From Flavobacterium psychrophilum (GTDB taxonomy: Bacteria > Bacteroidota > Bacteroidia > Flavobacteriales > Flavobacteriaceae), in assembly GCA_945872875.1 (NCBI GenBank), contig CAMCBB010000021.1, positions 1 to 19,789 on the forward strand: a stretch of DNA of 19,789 bases, in the 5' to 3' direction. The notes under the pieces are model-generated. The model ran no database searches, was not told the origin of the DNA, and saw only the letters and a program-made list of their open reading frames with translations. Every line of letters begins with the position of its first letter. Position 1 is the first letter of the stretch. A program made the translations under genes and the position numbers. This document shows, in pieces, positions 7,383-14,694 of this stretch.

Positions 7383-9359
7383 ATGACTTTCAAAGAAGAA
7401 ATACTACAAGGAATTCCATCCGAATTACCGAATGTAAAACCTTATGAAACAGAAATAAATCATGCCCCTAAGCGAAAAGAGATTCTTTCTGCCGAAGAAA
7501 TAAAACTAGCTTTAAAAAATGCCTTGCGTTATTTTGATGCTAAATATCATGCCACTTTATTACCTGAATTCAAACAAGAATTAGAAACCTACGGACGCAT
7601 TTACATGTATCGTTATCGACCAGATTATAAAATATTTGCGCGTCCTATTTCTGAATATCCTGGAAAAAGTGAGCAAGCAAAAGCCATCATGTTAATGATT
7701 CAAAACAACTTGGATCATGCTGTAGCACAACATCCACATGAATTAATTACCTATGGTGGAAATGGCGCGGTTTTCCAAAACTGGGCACAATACCGATTAA
7801 CCATGAGCTATTTAGCCGAAATGACCGACGAACAAACTTTGGTCATGTATTCTGGGCATCCAATGGGATTGTTTCCTTCACACAAAGAGGCTCCAAGAGT
7901 AGTTGTTACAAACGGCATGGTGATTCCGAATTATTCCAAGCCAGACGATTGGGAAAAAATGAATGCTTTAGGGGTTTCTCAGTATGGCCAAATGACCGCT
8001 GGAAGTTATATGTATATCGGTCCGCAAGGAATTGTTCACGGAACTACCATTACCGTATTAAACGGTTTTAGAAAAATTAAAAAATCACCTAAAGGTGGCT
8101 TATTTGTAACATCCGGTTTAGGTGGAATGTCGGGGGCGCAACCTAAAGCCGGAAACATTGCAGGTTGTGTAACCATTTGTGCCGAAGTGAATCCGAAGAT
8201 TACTCATATTAGACATTCACAAGGTTGGATAAACGAAATTATTGATGATATTGAAAAGTTGGTTCCGAGAGTTAAAACAGCATTAGAAAATAAAGAAGTT
8301 GTTTCGATTGCCTATTTAGGAAATGTGGTGGATGTATGGGAACGATTAGATCAAGAAAATGTAACTATAGATTTGGGTTCCGATCAAACATCCCTTCATA
8401 ATCCTTGGGCTGGTGGTTATTATCCAATGGGATATAGTTTCGAGGAATCGAATGAATTAATGGCTAATAATCCAGAAAAATTCAAAGAGGAAGTTCAAAA
8501 AACCTTGCGTCGTCATGCAGCAGCAATCAATAAGCACACGGCAAAAGGGACCTATTTCTTTGATTATGGAAATGCCTTTTTATTAGAAGCATCAAGAGCT
8601 GGAGCTGATGTTTTTGCAGAAAACCACATCGATTTTAAATACAACAGTTATGTTCAAGACATTATGGGGCCAATGTGTTTTGACTATGGATTTGGTCCTT
8701 TTAGATGGGTTTGTGCAACTGGAAATCCAGATGATTTAGCTAAAACCGATCAAATTGCTTGTGATGTATTAGAGGCAATGATGCAGAATTCACCGGAAGA
8801 AATTCAACAGCAAATGGCCGATAATATCCAATGGATTAAAGGTGCTCAAGAAAATAAATTGGTTGTTGGATCGCAAGCTCGAATTCTGTATGCCGATGCC
8901 GAAGGAAGAATGAAAATTGCTGAAGCATTTAATCAAGCTATTGCTCGAGGTGAAATTGGTTATGTAATTTTGGGTCGCGATCACCATGATGTTTCCGGAA
9001 CGGATTCTCCTTATAGAGAAACTTCTAACATTTATGATGGTTCTCGTTTTACTGCCGATATGGCAATTCAAAATGTTATTGGAGATAGCTTCCGTGGTGC
9101 AACTTGGGTTTCCATTCATAATGGCGGTGGCGTTGGCTGGGGCGAAGTAATCAACGGAGGTTTCGGTATGGTACTTGACGGAACGAAAGAAGCCTCCAAG
9201 CGATTGGAATCAATGCTGTTTTGGGATGTCAACAACGGAATTTCAAGAAGAAGTTGGGCGCGAAATGAAGGAGCAATTTTTGCAATTAAAAGAGCGATGG
9301 AATCGCAACCCTTGTTAAAAGTTACCCTTCCAAATTTAGTAGACGAAAATTTACTTTAG
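7383..9359 (+). CDS. hutU: Urocanate hydratase
   Basis: This 658-residue enzyme converts urocanate to 4-imidazolone-5-propionate in histidine degradation, using tightly bound NAD+ as an electrophile. The NAD-binding motif GLGGMSGAQPKAG is at 245-257. Upstream lie ELITYGGNGAVFQNWAQYRL (120-139) and MYSGHPMGLFPS (155-166). GPMCFDYGFGPFRWVCATG at about 429-447 contains conserved cysteines of the active-site region, and ATWVSIHNGGGVGWGEV lies near the C-terminus. The length is about 100 residues more than the roughly 557-residue proteobacterial HutU and fits the longer form, which has an N-terminal extension and an internal segment. No other hut gene (hutH, hutI, hutG) is in the window, so the pathway is not clustered here. 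No clear terminator follows it before pheT. Confidence 0.97.
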   Translation: MTFKEEILQGIPSELPNVKPYETEINHAPKRKEILSAEEIKLALKNALRYFDAKYHATLLPEFKQELETYGRIYMYRYRPDYKIFARPISEYPGKSEQAKAIMLMIQNNLDHAVAQHPHELITYGGNGAVFQNWAQYRLTMSYLAEMTDEQTLVMYSGHPMGLFPSHKEAPRVVVTNGMVIPNYSKPDDWEKMNALGVSQYGQMTAGSYMYIGPQGIVHGTTITVLNGFRKIKKSPKGGLFVTSGLGGMSGAQPKAGNIAGCVTICAEVNPKITHIRHSQGWINEIIDDIEKLVPRVKTALENKEVVSIAYLGNVVDVWERLDQENVTIDLGSDQTSLHNPWAGGYYPMGYSFEESNELMANNPEKFKEEVQKTLRRHAAAINKHTAKGTYFFDYGNAFLLEASRAGADVFAENHIDFKYNSYVQDIMGPMCFDYGFGPFRWVCATGNPDDLAKTDQIACDVLEAMMQNSPEEIQQQMADNIQWIKGAQENKLVVGSQARILYADAEGRMKIAEAFNQAIARGEIGYVILGRDHHDVSGTDSPYRETSNIYDGSRFTADMAIQNVIGDSFRGATWVSIHNGGGVGWGEVINGGFGMVLDGTKEASKRLESMLFWDVNNGISRRSWARNEGAIFAIKRAMESQPLLKVTLPNLVDENLL

Positions 9360-9405
9360 TATTTAAAAATAGAAAAATATATTTTAATGTAAAAGGTACA
9401 ATATG

Positions 9406-9413
9406 TATCTTTG
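9406..9413 (+). promoter_or_regulatory. Candidate -7 box for pheT
   Basis: TATCTTTG fits TAnnTTTG and ends 24 bases before the ATG at 9438, predicting a leader of roughly 18-20 bases. An in-frame TTG at 9411 lies inside this box. That argues against the longer reading frame being translated from it. No strong -33 box is seen upstream. Confidence 0.5.
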
Positions 9414-9437
9414 AAGCCTAAAATAGCAATCAATCAA

Positions 9438-11858
9438 ATGAAGATTTCATACAACTGGTTAAAACAATTTTTAAAAATAGATGCTCCTTCTGAAGAAGTT
9501 TCAAACATCCTTACCGATTTAGGACTTGAGGTGGAAATGGTTGAAAAATACCAATCGGTTAAAGGGGGATTAGAAGGCGTTGTCGTTGGTCATGTTTTGA
9601 CTTGCGAAAAACACCCTGATGCAGATAGATTAAAAATAACCACCGTAGATCTTGGAACAGGAACTCCTGTTCAAATTGTTTGTGGCGCAAGCAATGTGGC
9701 TGCAGGACAAAAAGTTCCTGTTGCGACAATTGGCACCAAACTATTTGACAAAGAAGGCGAAGCATTTGAAATCAAAAAAGGAAAAATTCGTGGACAAGAA
9801 AGTCACGGAATGATTTGTGCCGAAGATGAACTAGGACTTGGAACAAGCCACGAGGGAATTATGATATTAGACGATAAACTAGCTCCTGGAACTCCTGCAG
9901 CTAAAGTTTTTAATATTGAAAATGATGAAGTTTTTGAAATAGGATTAACTCCAAATCGTGCCGATGCCATGTCTCACATGGGGGTAGCTAGAGATCTAAG
10001 AGCCGGATTGCTTCAAAGAAATGCATCTTTAGAATTAATTACTCCTTCAGTTTCTTCATTTAAAATAGACAAAAGAACACTTAAGATTGATGTAAATGTA
10101 GCCGATTCAAAACTGGTGCCACACTATTGTGGAGTTACCATTTCTGGAATTACAATTAAAGAATCTCCAAGTTGGTTACAAAATAGATTGAAAGCAATTG
10201 GACTTACTCCAAAAAATAATGTAATCGATGTGACTAATTATGTGTTACACGAATTAGGTCAACCGCTTCATGCATTTGATGCATCCCAAATTACCGGAAA
10301 AATAAATGTGAAAACCGTTGCTACAGGAACAAAATTCATAACTCTTGACGGAATTGAACGTACGCTTCATGAAGAAGACATCATGATTTGCGATGAAAAC
10401 GAACCTTTATGTATTGCGGGTGTTTTTGGCGGAAAAAATTCGGGAGTATCTGAAAGCACAACAGCTATCTTTTTGGAAAGTGCGTATTTCAATCCGGTGG
10501 CAATTAGAAAAACAGCCAAAAGACACGGTTTAAGCACCGATGCATCGTTCCGTTTTGAAAGAGGAATAGATCCAGAAATTACAGAATATGCACTTAAGCG
10601 TGCGGCCTTATTAATACTTGAAGTTGCAGGTGGTGAAATTACTTCTGATGTTGTTGATATATATCCAAAAAAACTGGAAGGTTTTTCAGTTTTCTTAAAT
10701 TACGAAAAAACATTCAAATTAATAGGTCAAGAATTACCAAAAGAAACCATCAAAAAGATTGTTTCTACTTTAGATATTAAAGTAAATAGCACTTCTGATG
10801 CAGGTCTTGGTTTACAAATTCCGGCCTACCGCGTGGATGTTCAAAGAGAAGTAGATGTTATTGAAGAAATTCTAAGAGTTTATGGATACAATAACATTCA
10901 TATTCCAGATAAATTAACTGCAACCATATCTAATTCTCCTAGAACGGAGGATTACAAAGTGCAAAATGTTATTGCCAACCAATTGAATTCACTAGGATTT
11001 CATGAAATGATGGCCAATTCGTTAACCACTCCTGAATATATAAAATTGTCCGAGCAGTTAAAAGAAGAGCATAATGTTACGATACTTAATCCGCTAAGTA
11101 ACGATTTATCTACTATGAGACAATCGATGTTATTTTCTGGACTTGAAGCTATTTCGTATAACATCAACAGAAAAAGTAGTGATTTAAAATTATTTGAATT
11201 TGGAAAAAGCTACCGCAATTTAGTTAATGGCTATAGTGAAAAGAAACACCTTACATTATTTACTACTGGAAACCGAACTGAAGAAACTTGGACTAACGCA
11301 CAAAAACCATCTGATTTCTTTTTATTTAAAGGATATGTATCCACTATTTTATCTCGATTAGGAATTGATTCAATTCAAAACACTCCTGTTTCAAGTGATG
11401 TTTTTGCTGAAGGAATTGGATTTGCATTAGGCAAAGATATTTTGGTTGAAATGGGAACGGTAAAAAAATCGATTACCAAACATTTTGACATCAAACAGGA
11501 AGTTTTTTATGCTGAATTCCAATGGGATTTAATCTTAAAAGTAATATCCAATAAAATTAAATTCACTCCTATCCCTAAATATCCTGAGGTAAGAAGGGAC
11601 TTTGCGTTATTAGTTGACACAAATGTAGATTTTGAATCAATCTATAAAATTGCAATTCAAACAGAAAAATCACTTCTTAAAAACATCAACTTATTTGATG
11701 TATATGAAGGCAAGAATCTGCCGGAAGGCAAAAAATCGTATGCGGTAAGTTTTACTATTCAAGATACAACTAAAACTCTAACCGATACGCAGATTGATAA
11801 TATTATGAGCAAATTACAGACTAATTTTGAAAGTGAATTAGGAGCTCAATTAAGATAA
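9438..11858 (+). CDS. pheT: Phenylalanine-tRNA ligase, beta subunit
   Basis: This 806-residue subunit pairs with PheS (not in the window) in the alpha2-beta2 enzyme that charges tRNA-Phe. It begins MKISYNWLKQFL. The OB-fold tRNA-binding domain lies at about 40-155, with VVVGHVLTCEKHPDADRL and VCGASNVAAGQ. The B3/B4 editing domain follows (GLTPNRADAMSHMGVARDL, then NVIDVTNYVLHELGQPLHAFD and FGGKNSGVSESTT). Next come a B5 domain and a catalytic-like core. A ferredoxin-fold anticodon-binding domain closes the protein (KYPEVRRDFALLVD and LFDVYEGKNLPEGKKSYAV). The length is standard. I chose the ATG at 9438 because the nine preceding codons run from a TTG inside the candidate promoter. A strong terminator hairpin follows the stop. 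Confidence 0.97.
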   Translation: MKISYNWLKQFLKIDAPSEEVSNILTDLGLEVEMVEKYQSVKGGLEGVVVGHVLTCEKHPDADRLKITTVDLGTGTPVQIVCGASNVAAGQKVPVATIGTKLFDKEGEAFEIKKGKIRGQESHGMICAEDELGLGTSHEGIMILDDKLAPGTPAAKVFNIENDEVFEIGLTPNRADAMSHMGVARDLRAGLLQRNASLELITPSVSSFKIDKRTLKIDVNVADSKLVPHYCGVTISGITIKESPSWLQNRLKAIGLTPKNNVIDVTNYVLHELGQPLHAFDASQITGKINVKTVATGTKFITLDGIERTLHEEDIMICDENEPLCIAGVFGGKNSGVSESTTAIFLESAYFNPVAIRKTAKRHGLSTDASFRFERGIDPEITEYALKRAALLILEVAGGEITSDVVDIYPKKLEGFSVFLNYEKTFKLIGQELPKETIKKIVSTLDIKVNSTSDAGLGLQIPAYRVDVQREVDVIEEILRVYGYNNIHIPDKLTATISNSPRTEDYKVQNVIANQLNSLGFHEMMANSLTTPEYIKLSEQLKEEHNVTILNPLSNDLSTMRQSMLFSGLEAISYNINRKSSDLKLFEFGKSYRNLVNGYSEKKHLTLFTTGNRTEETWTNAQKPSDFFLFKGYVSTILSRLGIDSIQNTPVSSDVFAEGIGFALGKDILVEMGTVKKSITKHFDIKQEVFYAEFQWDLILKVISNKIKFTPIPKYPEVRRDFALLVDTNVDFESIYKIAIQTEKSLLKNINLFDVYEGKNLPEGKKSYAVSFTIQDTTKTLTDTQIDNIMSKLQTNFESELGAQLR

Positions 11859-11878
11859 AAAATCAAAGAATATTTATA

Positions 11879-11910
11879 AAAAAAACACTCCAGTACTGGA
11901 GTGTTTTTTT
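11879..11910 (+). terminator. Intrinsic terminator of pheT
   Basis: The palindrome AACACTCCAGTACTGGAGTG, continued by TT, forms a perfect GC-containing stem with a GTAC turn, followed by seven or eight T bases. An A run precedes the stem, so the same hairpin could also work on the minus strand. It starts 20 bases after the pheT stop codon. Confidence 0.9.
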
Positions 11911-11932
11911 GTGGTTTTCAATCTCAATTCAT

Positions 11933-11961
11933 AAAAAAAGCGTTACCGAAGTAACGCTTTT
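11933..11961 (-). terminator. Intrinsic terminator of rpsA with a UUCG tetraloop
   Basis: Read on the minus strand, AAAAGCGTTAC, loop TTCG, and GTAACGCTTTT form an 11-bp stem followed by a T run (complement of 11933-11939). The loop is closed by C and G, which gives the exceptionally stable C(UUCG)G tetraloop in RNA. It begins 22 bases past the rpsA stop codon. Confidence 0.9.
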
Positions 11962-11983
11962 AAAATATAATTAAAATAAGAGA

Positions 11984-13756
11984 TTATTTACCTCCTTTTT
12001 CCATTTTAGCTTTTAATTCAGCAAGAATATCATTGTTATCTCCTAAAGTTGAAGCTTGATTATTACTGTTAGCAGCAGCAACAGATTCTGTAGCAGCTTT
12101 AACATTTTTCTCTTCTTCTTCTCTAAAGATTGCAGTGTGCGATGCAACTACTCTTTTGAATTCTTTATTGAACTCGATAACTTTGAAATCAGCTACATCG
12201 CCTTTTTTCAATTTTTTACCGTCTTCTTTTTCTAAGTGACGCGTTGGAATAAATGCAACTACATCATCTCCAAAATCTACAGTAGCACCTTTGTCAACGA
12301 TTTCAGCAATTGTTCCGTTGTGGATTGTTCCAACAGCGAAAGCAGCTTCATGTTTGTCCCAAGGATTAGCAGTAGTTTGTTTGTGACCTAAAGATAATTT
12401 ACGACCTTCAACATCTAATTCTAATACTACAACTTCTAACTTGTCTCCAACGTTAATAAATTCTGATGGATGTTTGATTTTTTTAGTCCAAGATAAATCA
12501 GAAATGTAAACTAAACCATCAATACCTTCTTCTAATTCTACGAAGATACCAAAGTTAGTAAAGTTTCTAACGATTCCTGTATGTTTAGAAGCTATTGGGT
12601 ATTTAGCAGTAATATCTGTCCAAGGATCTTGAGTTAATTGTTTGATACCTAAAGACATTTTTCTTTCGTCTCTATCTAAAGTTAAAACAACAGCTTCAAC
12701 TACATCACCAACTTTAACAAAATCTTGAGCACTTCTTAAATGAGTAGACCAAGACATTTCAGAAACGTGAATTAATCCTTCTACACCTTCAGCAACTTCA
12801 ATGAAAGCACCGTAATCAGCAATAACTACTACTTTACCTTTCACTTTGTCACCAACTTTAAGTTCAGTTCCAAGAGCATCCCATGGGTGCGCGTTTAATT
12901 GTTTTAAACCTAATTGGATTCTTGTTTTCTCATCATCAAAATCAAGAATAACAACATTTAATTTTTGGTCTAATTCAAGAACTTCACTTGGGTGATTGAT
13001 TCTTGACCAAGAAAGGTCAGTAATGTGGATTAATCCATCTACACCACCTAAGTCAATAAACACACCATAAGAAGTAATGTTTTTTACAACACCTTCTAAT
13101 ACTTGTCCTTTTTCTAATTGACCAATAATTTCTTTTTTCTGTACTTCGATATCTGCTTCAATAAGCGCTTTGTGAGATACCACAACATTTTTGAATTCGT
13201 GGTTGATTTTCACAACTTTAAATTCCATCATTTTGTTCACATATACATCGTAGTCACGGATTGGTTTCACATCTATTTGTGAACCTGGTAAGAATGCTTC
13301 AATTCCGAAAACATCTACAATCATACCACCTTTAGTTCTACATTTAACAAAACCTTGAACGATTTCACCAGTTTCATTTGCAGAAATAACTCTATCCCAA
13401 GATTTAATTGTTCTAGCTTTTCTGTGAGATAATACCAATTGACCTGTTTTATCCTCACGGATGTCAATTAATACTTCTACTTTGTCACCCACTTTTAAGT
13501 TTGGGTTGTAACGGAATTCGTTTAATGAAATAACACCTTCCGATTTTGCGTTGATGTCAACGATAGCATCACGATCAGTAATTCTTACTACTACACCTTC
13601 TACTACTTCTTCTTGATCAGTATCAATAAAAGTTTTTGATACTAAATCTTCAAATTCTTGCAAGTTTTTTTGATCTACTGCATCAATTCCTTCTGCGTAA
13701 TTGTGCCAATTAAATTCAGTTAAAAATGCTTGTTGTTCTTTGTTTAATTCAGACAT
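11984..13756 (-). CDS. rpsA: 30S ribosomal protein S1
   Basis: This 590-residue protein has six S1 RNA-binding (OB-fold) repeats at about 50-115, 132-198, 216-286, 300-372, 388-458 and 475-542. Repeats 3-5 are the most canonical: SYGVFIDLGGVDGLIHITDLSW, DYGAFIEVAEGVEGLIHVSEMSW and NFGIFVELEEGIDGLVYISDLSW. A charged N-terminal segment (1-48) and an acidic/Ala/Asn-rich tail (545-590) flank them. S1 binds mRNA and helps position it on the 30S subunit. Its role is of interest in a clade that rarely uses Shine-Dalgarno pairing. The length and repeat number are normal. It is a single-gene unit: a strong promoter and leader lie upstream and a terminator follows. Confidence 0.97.
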   Translation of the reverse strand: MSELNKEQQAFLTEFNWHNYAEGIDAVDQKNLQEFEDLVSKTFIDTDQEEVVEGVVVRITDRDAIVDINAKSEGVISLNEFRYNPNLKVGDKVEVLIDIREDKTGQLVLSHRKARTIKSWDRVISANETGEIVQGFVKCRTKGGMIVDVFGIEAFLPGSQIDVKPIRDYDVYVNKMMEFKVVKINHEFKNVVVSHKALIEADIEVQKKEIIGQLEKGQVLEGVVKNITSYGVFIDLGGVDGLIHITDLSWSRINHPSEVLELDQKLNVVILDFDDEKTRIQLGLKQLNAHPWDALGTELKVGDKVKGKVVVIADYGAFIEVAEGVEGLIHVSEMSWSTHLRSAQDFVKVGDVVEAVVLTLDRDERKMSLGIKQLTQDPWTDITAKYPIASKHTGIVRNFTNFGIFVELEEGIDGLVYISDLSWTKKIKHPSEFINVGDKLEVVVLELDVEGRKLSLGHKQTTANPWDKHEAAFAVGTIHNGTIAEIVDKGATVDFGDDVVAFIPTRHLEKEDGKKLKKGDVADFKVIEFNKEFKRVVASHTAIFREEEEKNVKAATESVAAANSNNQASTLGDNNDILAELKAKMEKGGK

Positions 13757-13867
13757 GCTGATAAAAAATTTGTATGCCGTGCCTCTCGAGTTTCTTAATG
13801 CGGTAGATAACGCAGCAGTGTTTTACATAAATAGTTGATTCCTAATGGAAACTCTTCTTCGCCAAAA
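13757..13867 (-). promoter_or_regulatory. Structured 5' leader of rpsA, candidate autoregulatory RNA
   Basis: From the predicted transcription start (about 13867) to the ATG there are about 110 untranslated bases, and the middle part is more GC-rich than nearby intergenic DNA. On the plus strand GAGTTTC (13788-13794) and GAAACTC (13848-13854) are exact complements and would form a 7-bp outer helix. Inside it TGCG (13799-13802) and CGCA (13811-13814) close an 8-base loop. The last 15 bases before the ATG are AT-rich with no Shine-Dalgarno sequence. S1 is autoregulated through its leader in Gammaproteobacteria; a similar role here is inference from length, position and pairing. Confidence 0.4.
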
Positions 13868-13873
13868 GGATTG

Positions 13874-13904
13874 CAAAAGTACTACTTTTTTATAAAACAA
13901 CAAA
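13874..13904 (-). promoter_or_regulatory. rpsA promoter, Bacteroidota type (TTTG-N19-TAnnTTTG)
   Basis: On the minus strand TTTG (13904-13901) is followed after exactly 19 bases by TACTTTTG (13881-13874), matching both elements and the spacing of the Bacteroidota housekeeping promoter. It is the best promoter in the window, as expected for a highly expressed ribosomal protein gene. The predicted start of transcription is near 13867. Confidence 0.75.
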
Positions 13905-14070
13905 AAAAGCTGAAAGAATTTGACAGAAAAAGTGCAGAATATAATTTAAAGTAAAATATTACTTTCAGCAAAAAATTGATTTAAACAACACACCCTTGTT
14001 AATTAGTGTTAAAACTCATGAATAAAATGTTAATTAAGAATACAAAAAGTAGTTACAACTGATTTTTTAT

Positions 14071-14078
14071 TAAATTTG
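14071..14078 (+). promoter_or_regulatory. Candidate -7 box for the DUF4136 lipoprotein gene
   Basis: TAAATTTG matches TAnnTTTG and predicts a start of transcription near 14084, about 36 bases before the ATG at 14120. No good TTTG -33 box lies at the usual distance. Confidence 0.5.
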
Positions 14079-14119
14079 AGATGAAATAATATTTGTTTAA
14101 TTTCATCAACTCTCTAATT

Positions 14120-14644
14120 ATGAAAGCAATAAAACTAGTTCCTCTATTTTTACTTTTAATCGTAACTTCCTGTAGTTCGGTTAGGGTAAATGTCGATTAC
14201 GATAAAAAAGCAAATTTCGACAGCTATAAAACCTACGCTTTTCTAAAAAGTGCCGTCGATAAAGTTGAAATTTCCGACTTAGATAAAAAACGAATTTTAC
14301 ATTCTATAGACGAGGCGCTCGCCTTAAAAGGTTTTTCTAAAAGCGATACACCCGATTTATTGGTCAGTATTTTCACTAAAGAAAACCAACGCGTTGATGT
14401 TTATAACAATTCTGGTTTTGGATGGGGATGGGGATGGGGTCCAGGTTTTGGAATGGGCTATTCTTCGACTTATGTCACTCCCGAAGGATCTTTATTCATT
14501 GATTTATTAGATGCAAAAACCAAAGAACTAATTTGGCAAGGTGAAGGAAGCGGTAACTTAACCAAAGATGTAGAACAAAAAGACGCCCGAATTAAAGAAT
14601 TCGTAGATAAAATTCTAGAACAATATCCTCCTCAAAAAAAGTAA
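14120..14644 (+). CDS. DUF4136-type lipoprotein
   Basis: This 174-residue protein begins MKAIKLVPLFLLLIVTSCSS, a lipoprotein signal peptide with a lipobox VTSC, so lipidation is expected at Cys17. The mature part starts with VRVNVDYDKKANFDSYKTYAF, the typical opening of DUF4136 (x-V-x-x-D-Y-D, then F-x-x-Y-x-T-Y-x-F). A Gly/Trp-rich segment GWGWGWGPGFGMGY lies at about 101-114, and the end is WQGEGSGNL with DARIKEFVDKILEQYPP. The function of DUF4136 is unknown; members are outer-membrane-associated lipoproteins. I use the ATG at 14120 rather than a TTG nine codons upstream because the signal peptide starts there and the upstream codons show no coding character. The DNA under the GW segment is a perfect hexamer repeat. 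Confidence 0.85.
   Translation: MKAIKLVPLFLLLIVTSCSSVRVNVDYDKKANFDSYKTYAFLKSAVDKVEISDLDKKRILHSIDEALALKGFSKSDTPDLLVSIFTKENQRVDVYNNSGFGWGWGWGPGFGMGYSSTYVTPEGSLFIDLLDAKTKELIWQGEGSGNLTKDVEQKDARIKEFVDKILEQYPPQKK
14420..14437 (+). repeat. Hexamer tandem repeat GGATGG x3 inside the DUF4136 gene
   Basis: Three perfect copies of GGATGG encode the Gly-Trp dipeptides of the GWGWGWG segment. Six bases per unit keeps the frame, so copy number could change without breaking the gene. The run contains three GGGG tracts, rare in such AT-rich DNA. Confidence 0.85.
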
Positions 14645-14661
14645 CTTATTTATACGATAAT

Positions 14662-14692
14662 AAAAAAACCACAACTGAGTTGTGGTTTTTTT
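14662..14692. terminator. Bidirectional terminator between the DUF4136 and E1 genes
   Basis: The stem CCACAAC (14669-14675), a 3-base turn and GTTGTGG (14679-14685) are flanked by seven A bases on one side and seven T bases on the other. The hairpin therefore has a U tract in both directions. It starts 18 bases after the lipoprotein stop and ends 3 bases from the stop of the convergent dehydrogenase gene. Confidence 0.9.
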
Positions 14693-14694
14693 AT

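Larger units (their letters stand above)
13868..14119. other. Intergenic DNA between divergent rpsA and the DUF4136 lipoprotein gene
   Basis: Together with the rpsA leader this is the only gene-free stretch longer than 300 bases (13757-14119). It holds the rpsA promoter, the candidate promoter of the lipoprotein gene at 14071, and between them about 165 bases of very AT-rich DNA. That DNA contains a small hairpin AAAGTAA-AATA-TTACTTT (13948-13965), distant 8-base inverted arms GCTGAAAG (13909-13916) and CTTTCAGC (13962-13969), and a direct repeat GTTAATTA at 13998-14005 and 14029-14036. I see no coding frame or RNA gene in it. Confidence 0.7.

Noticed and set aside
8790..9119. 109-codon open frame antisense to hutU
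   Set aside because: It is a shadow of a conserved coding region; the hutU frame carries the family motifs here.
9411..9437. N-terminal extension of pheT from a TTG codon
   Set aside because: The TTG is part of the TATCTTTG promoter box, and PheT proteins start at the MKISYNWL segment.
14018..14062. 14-codon ATG frame in the rpsA-DUF4136 intergenic region
   Set aside because: It is too short, has no family resemblance, and lies in low-complexity AT-rich DNA.
14093..14119. N-terminal extension of the DUF4136 lipoprotein from a TTG codon
   Set aside because: The signal peptide begins at the ATG at 14120, and the extra residues would spoil its positively charged start.
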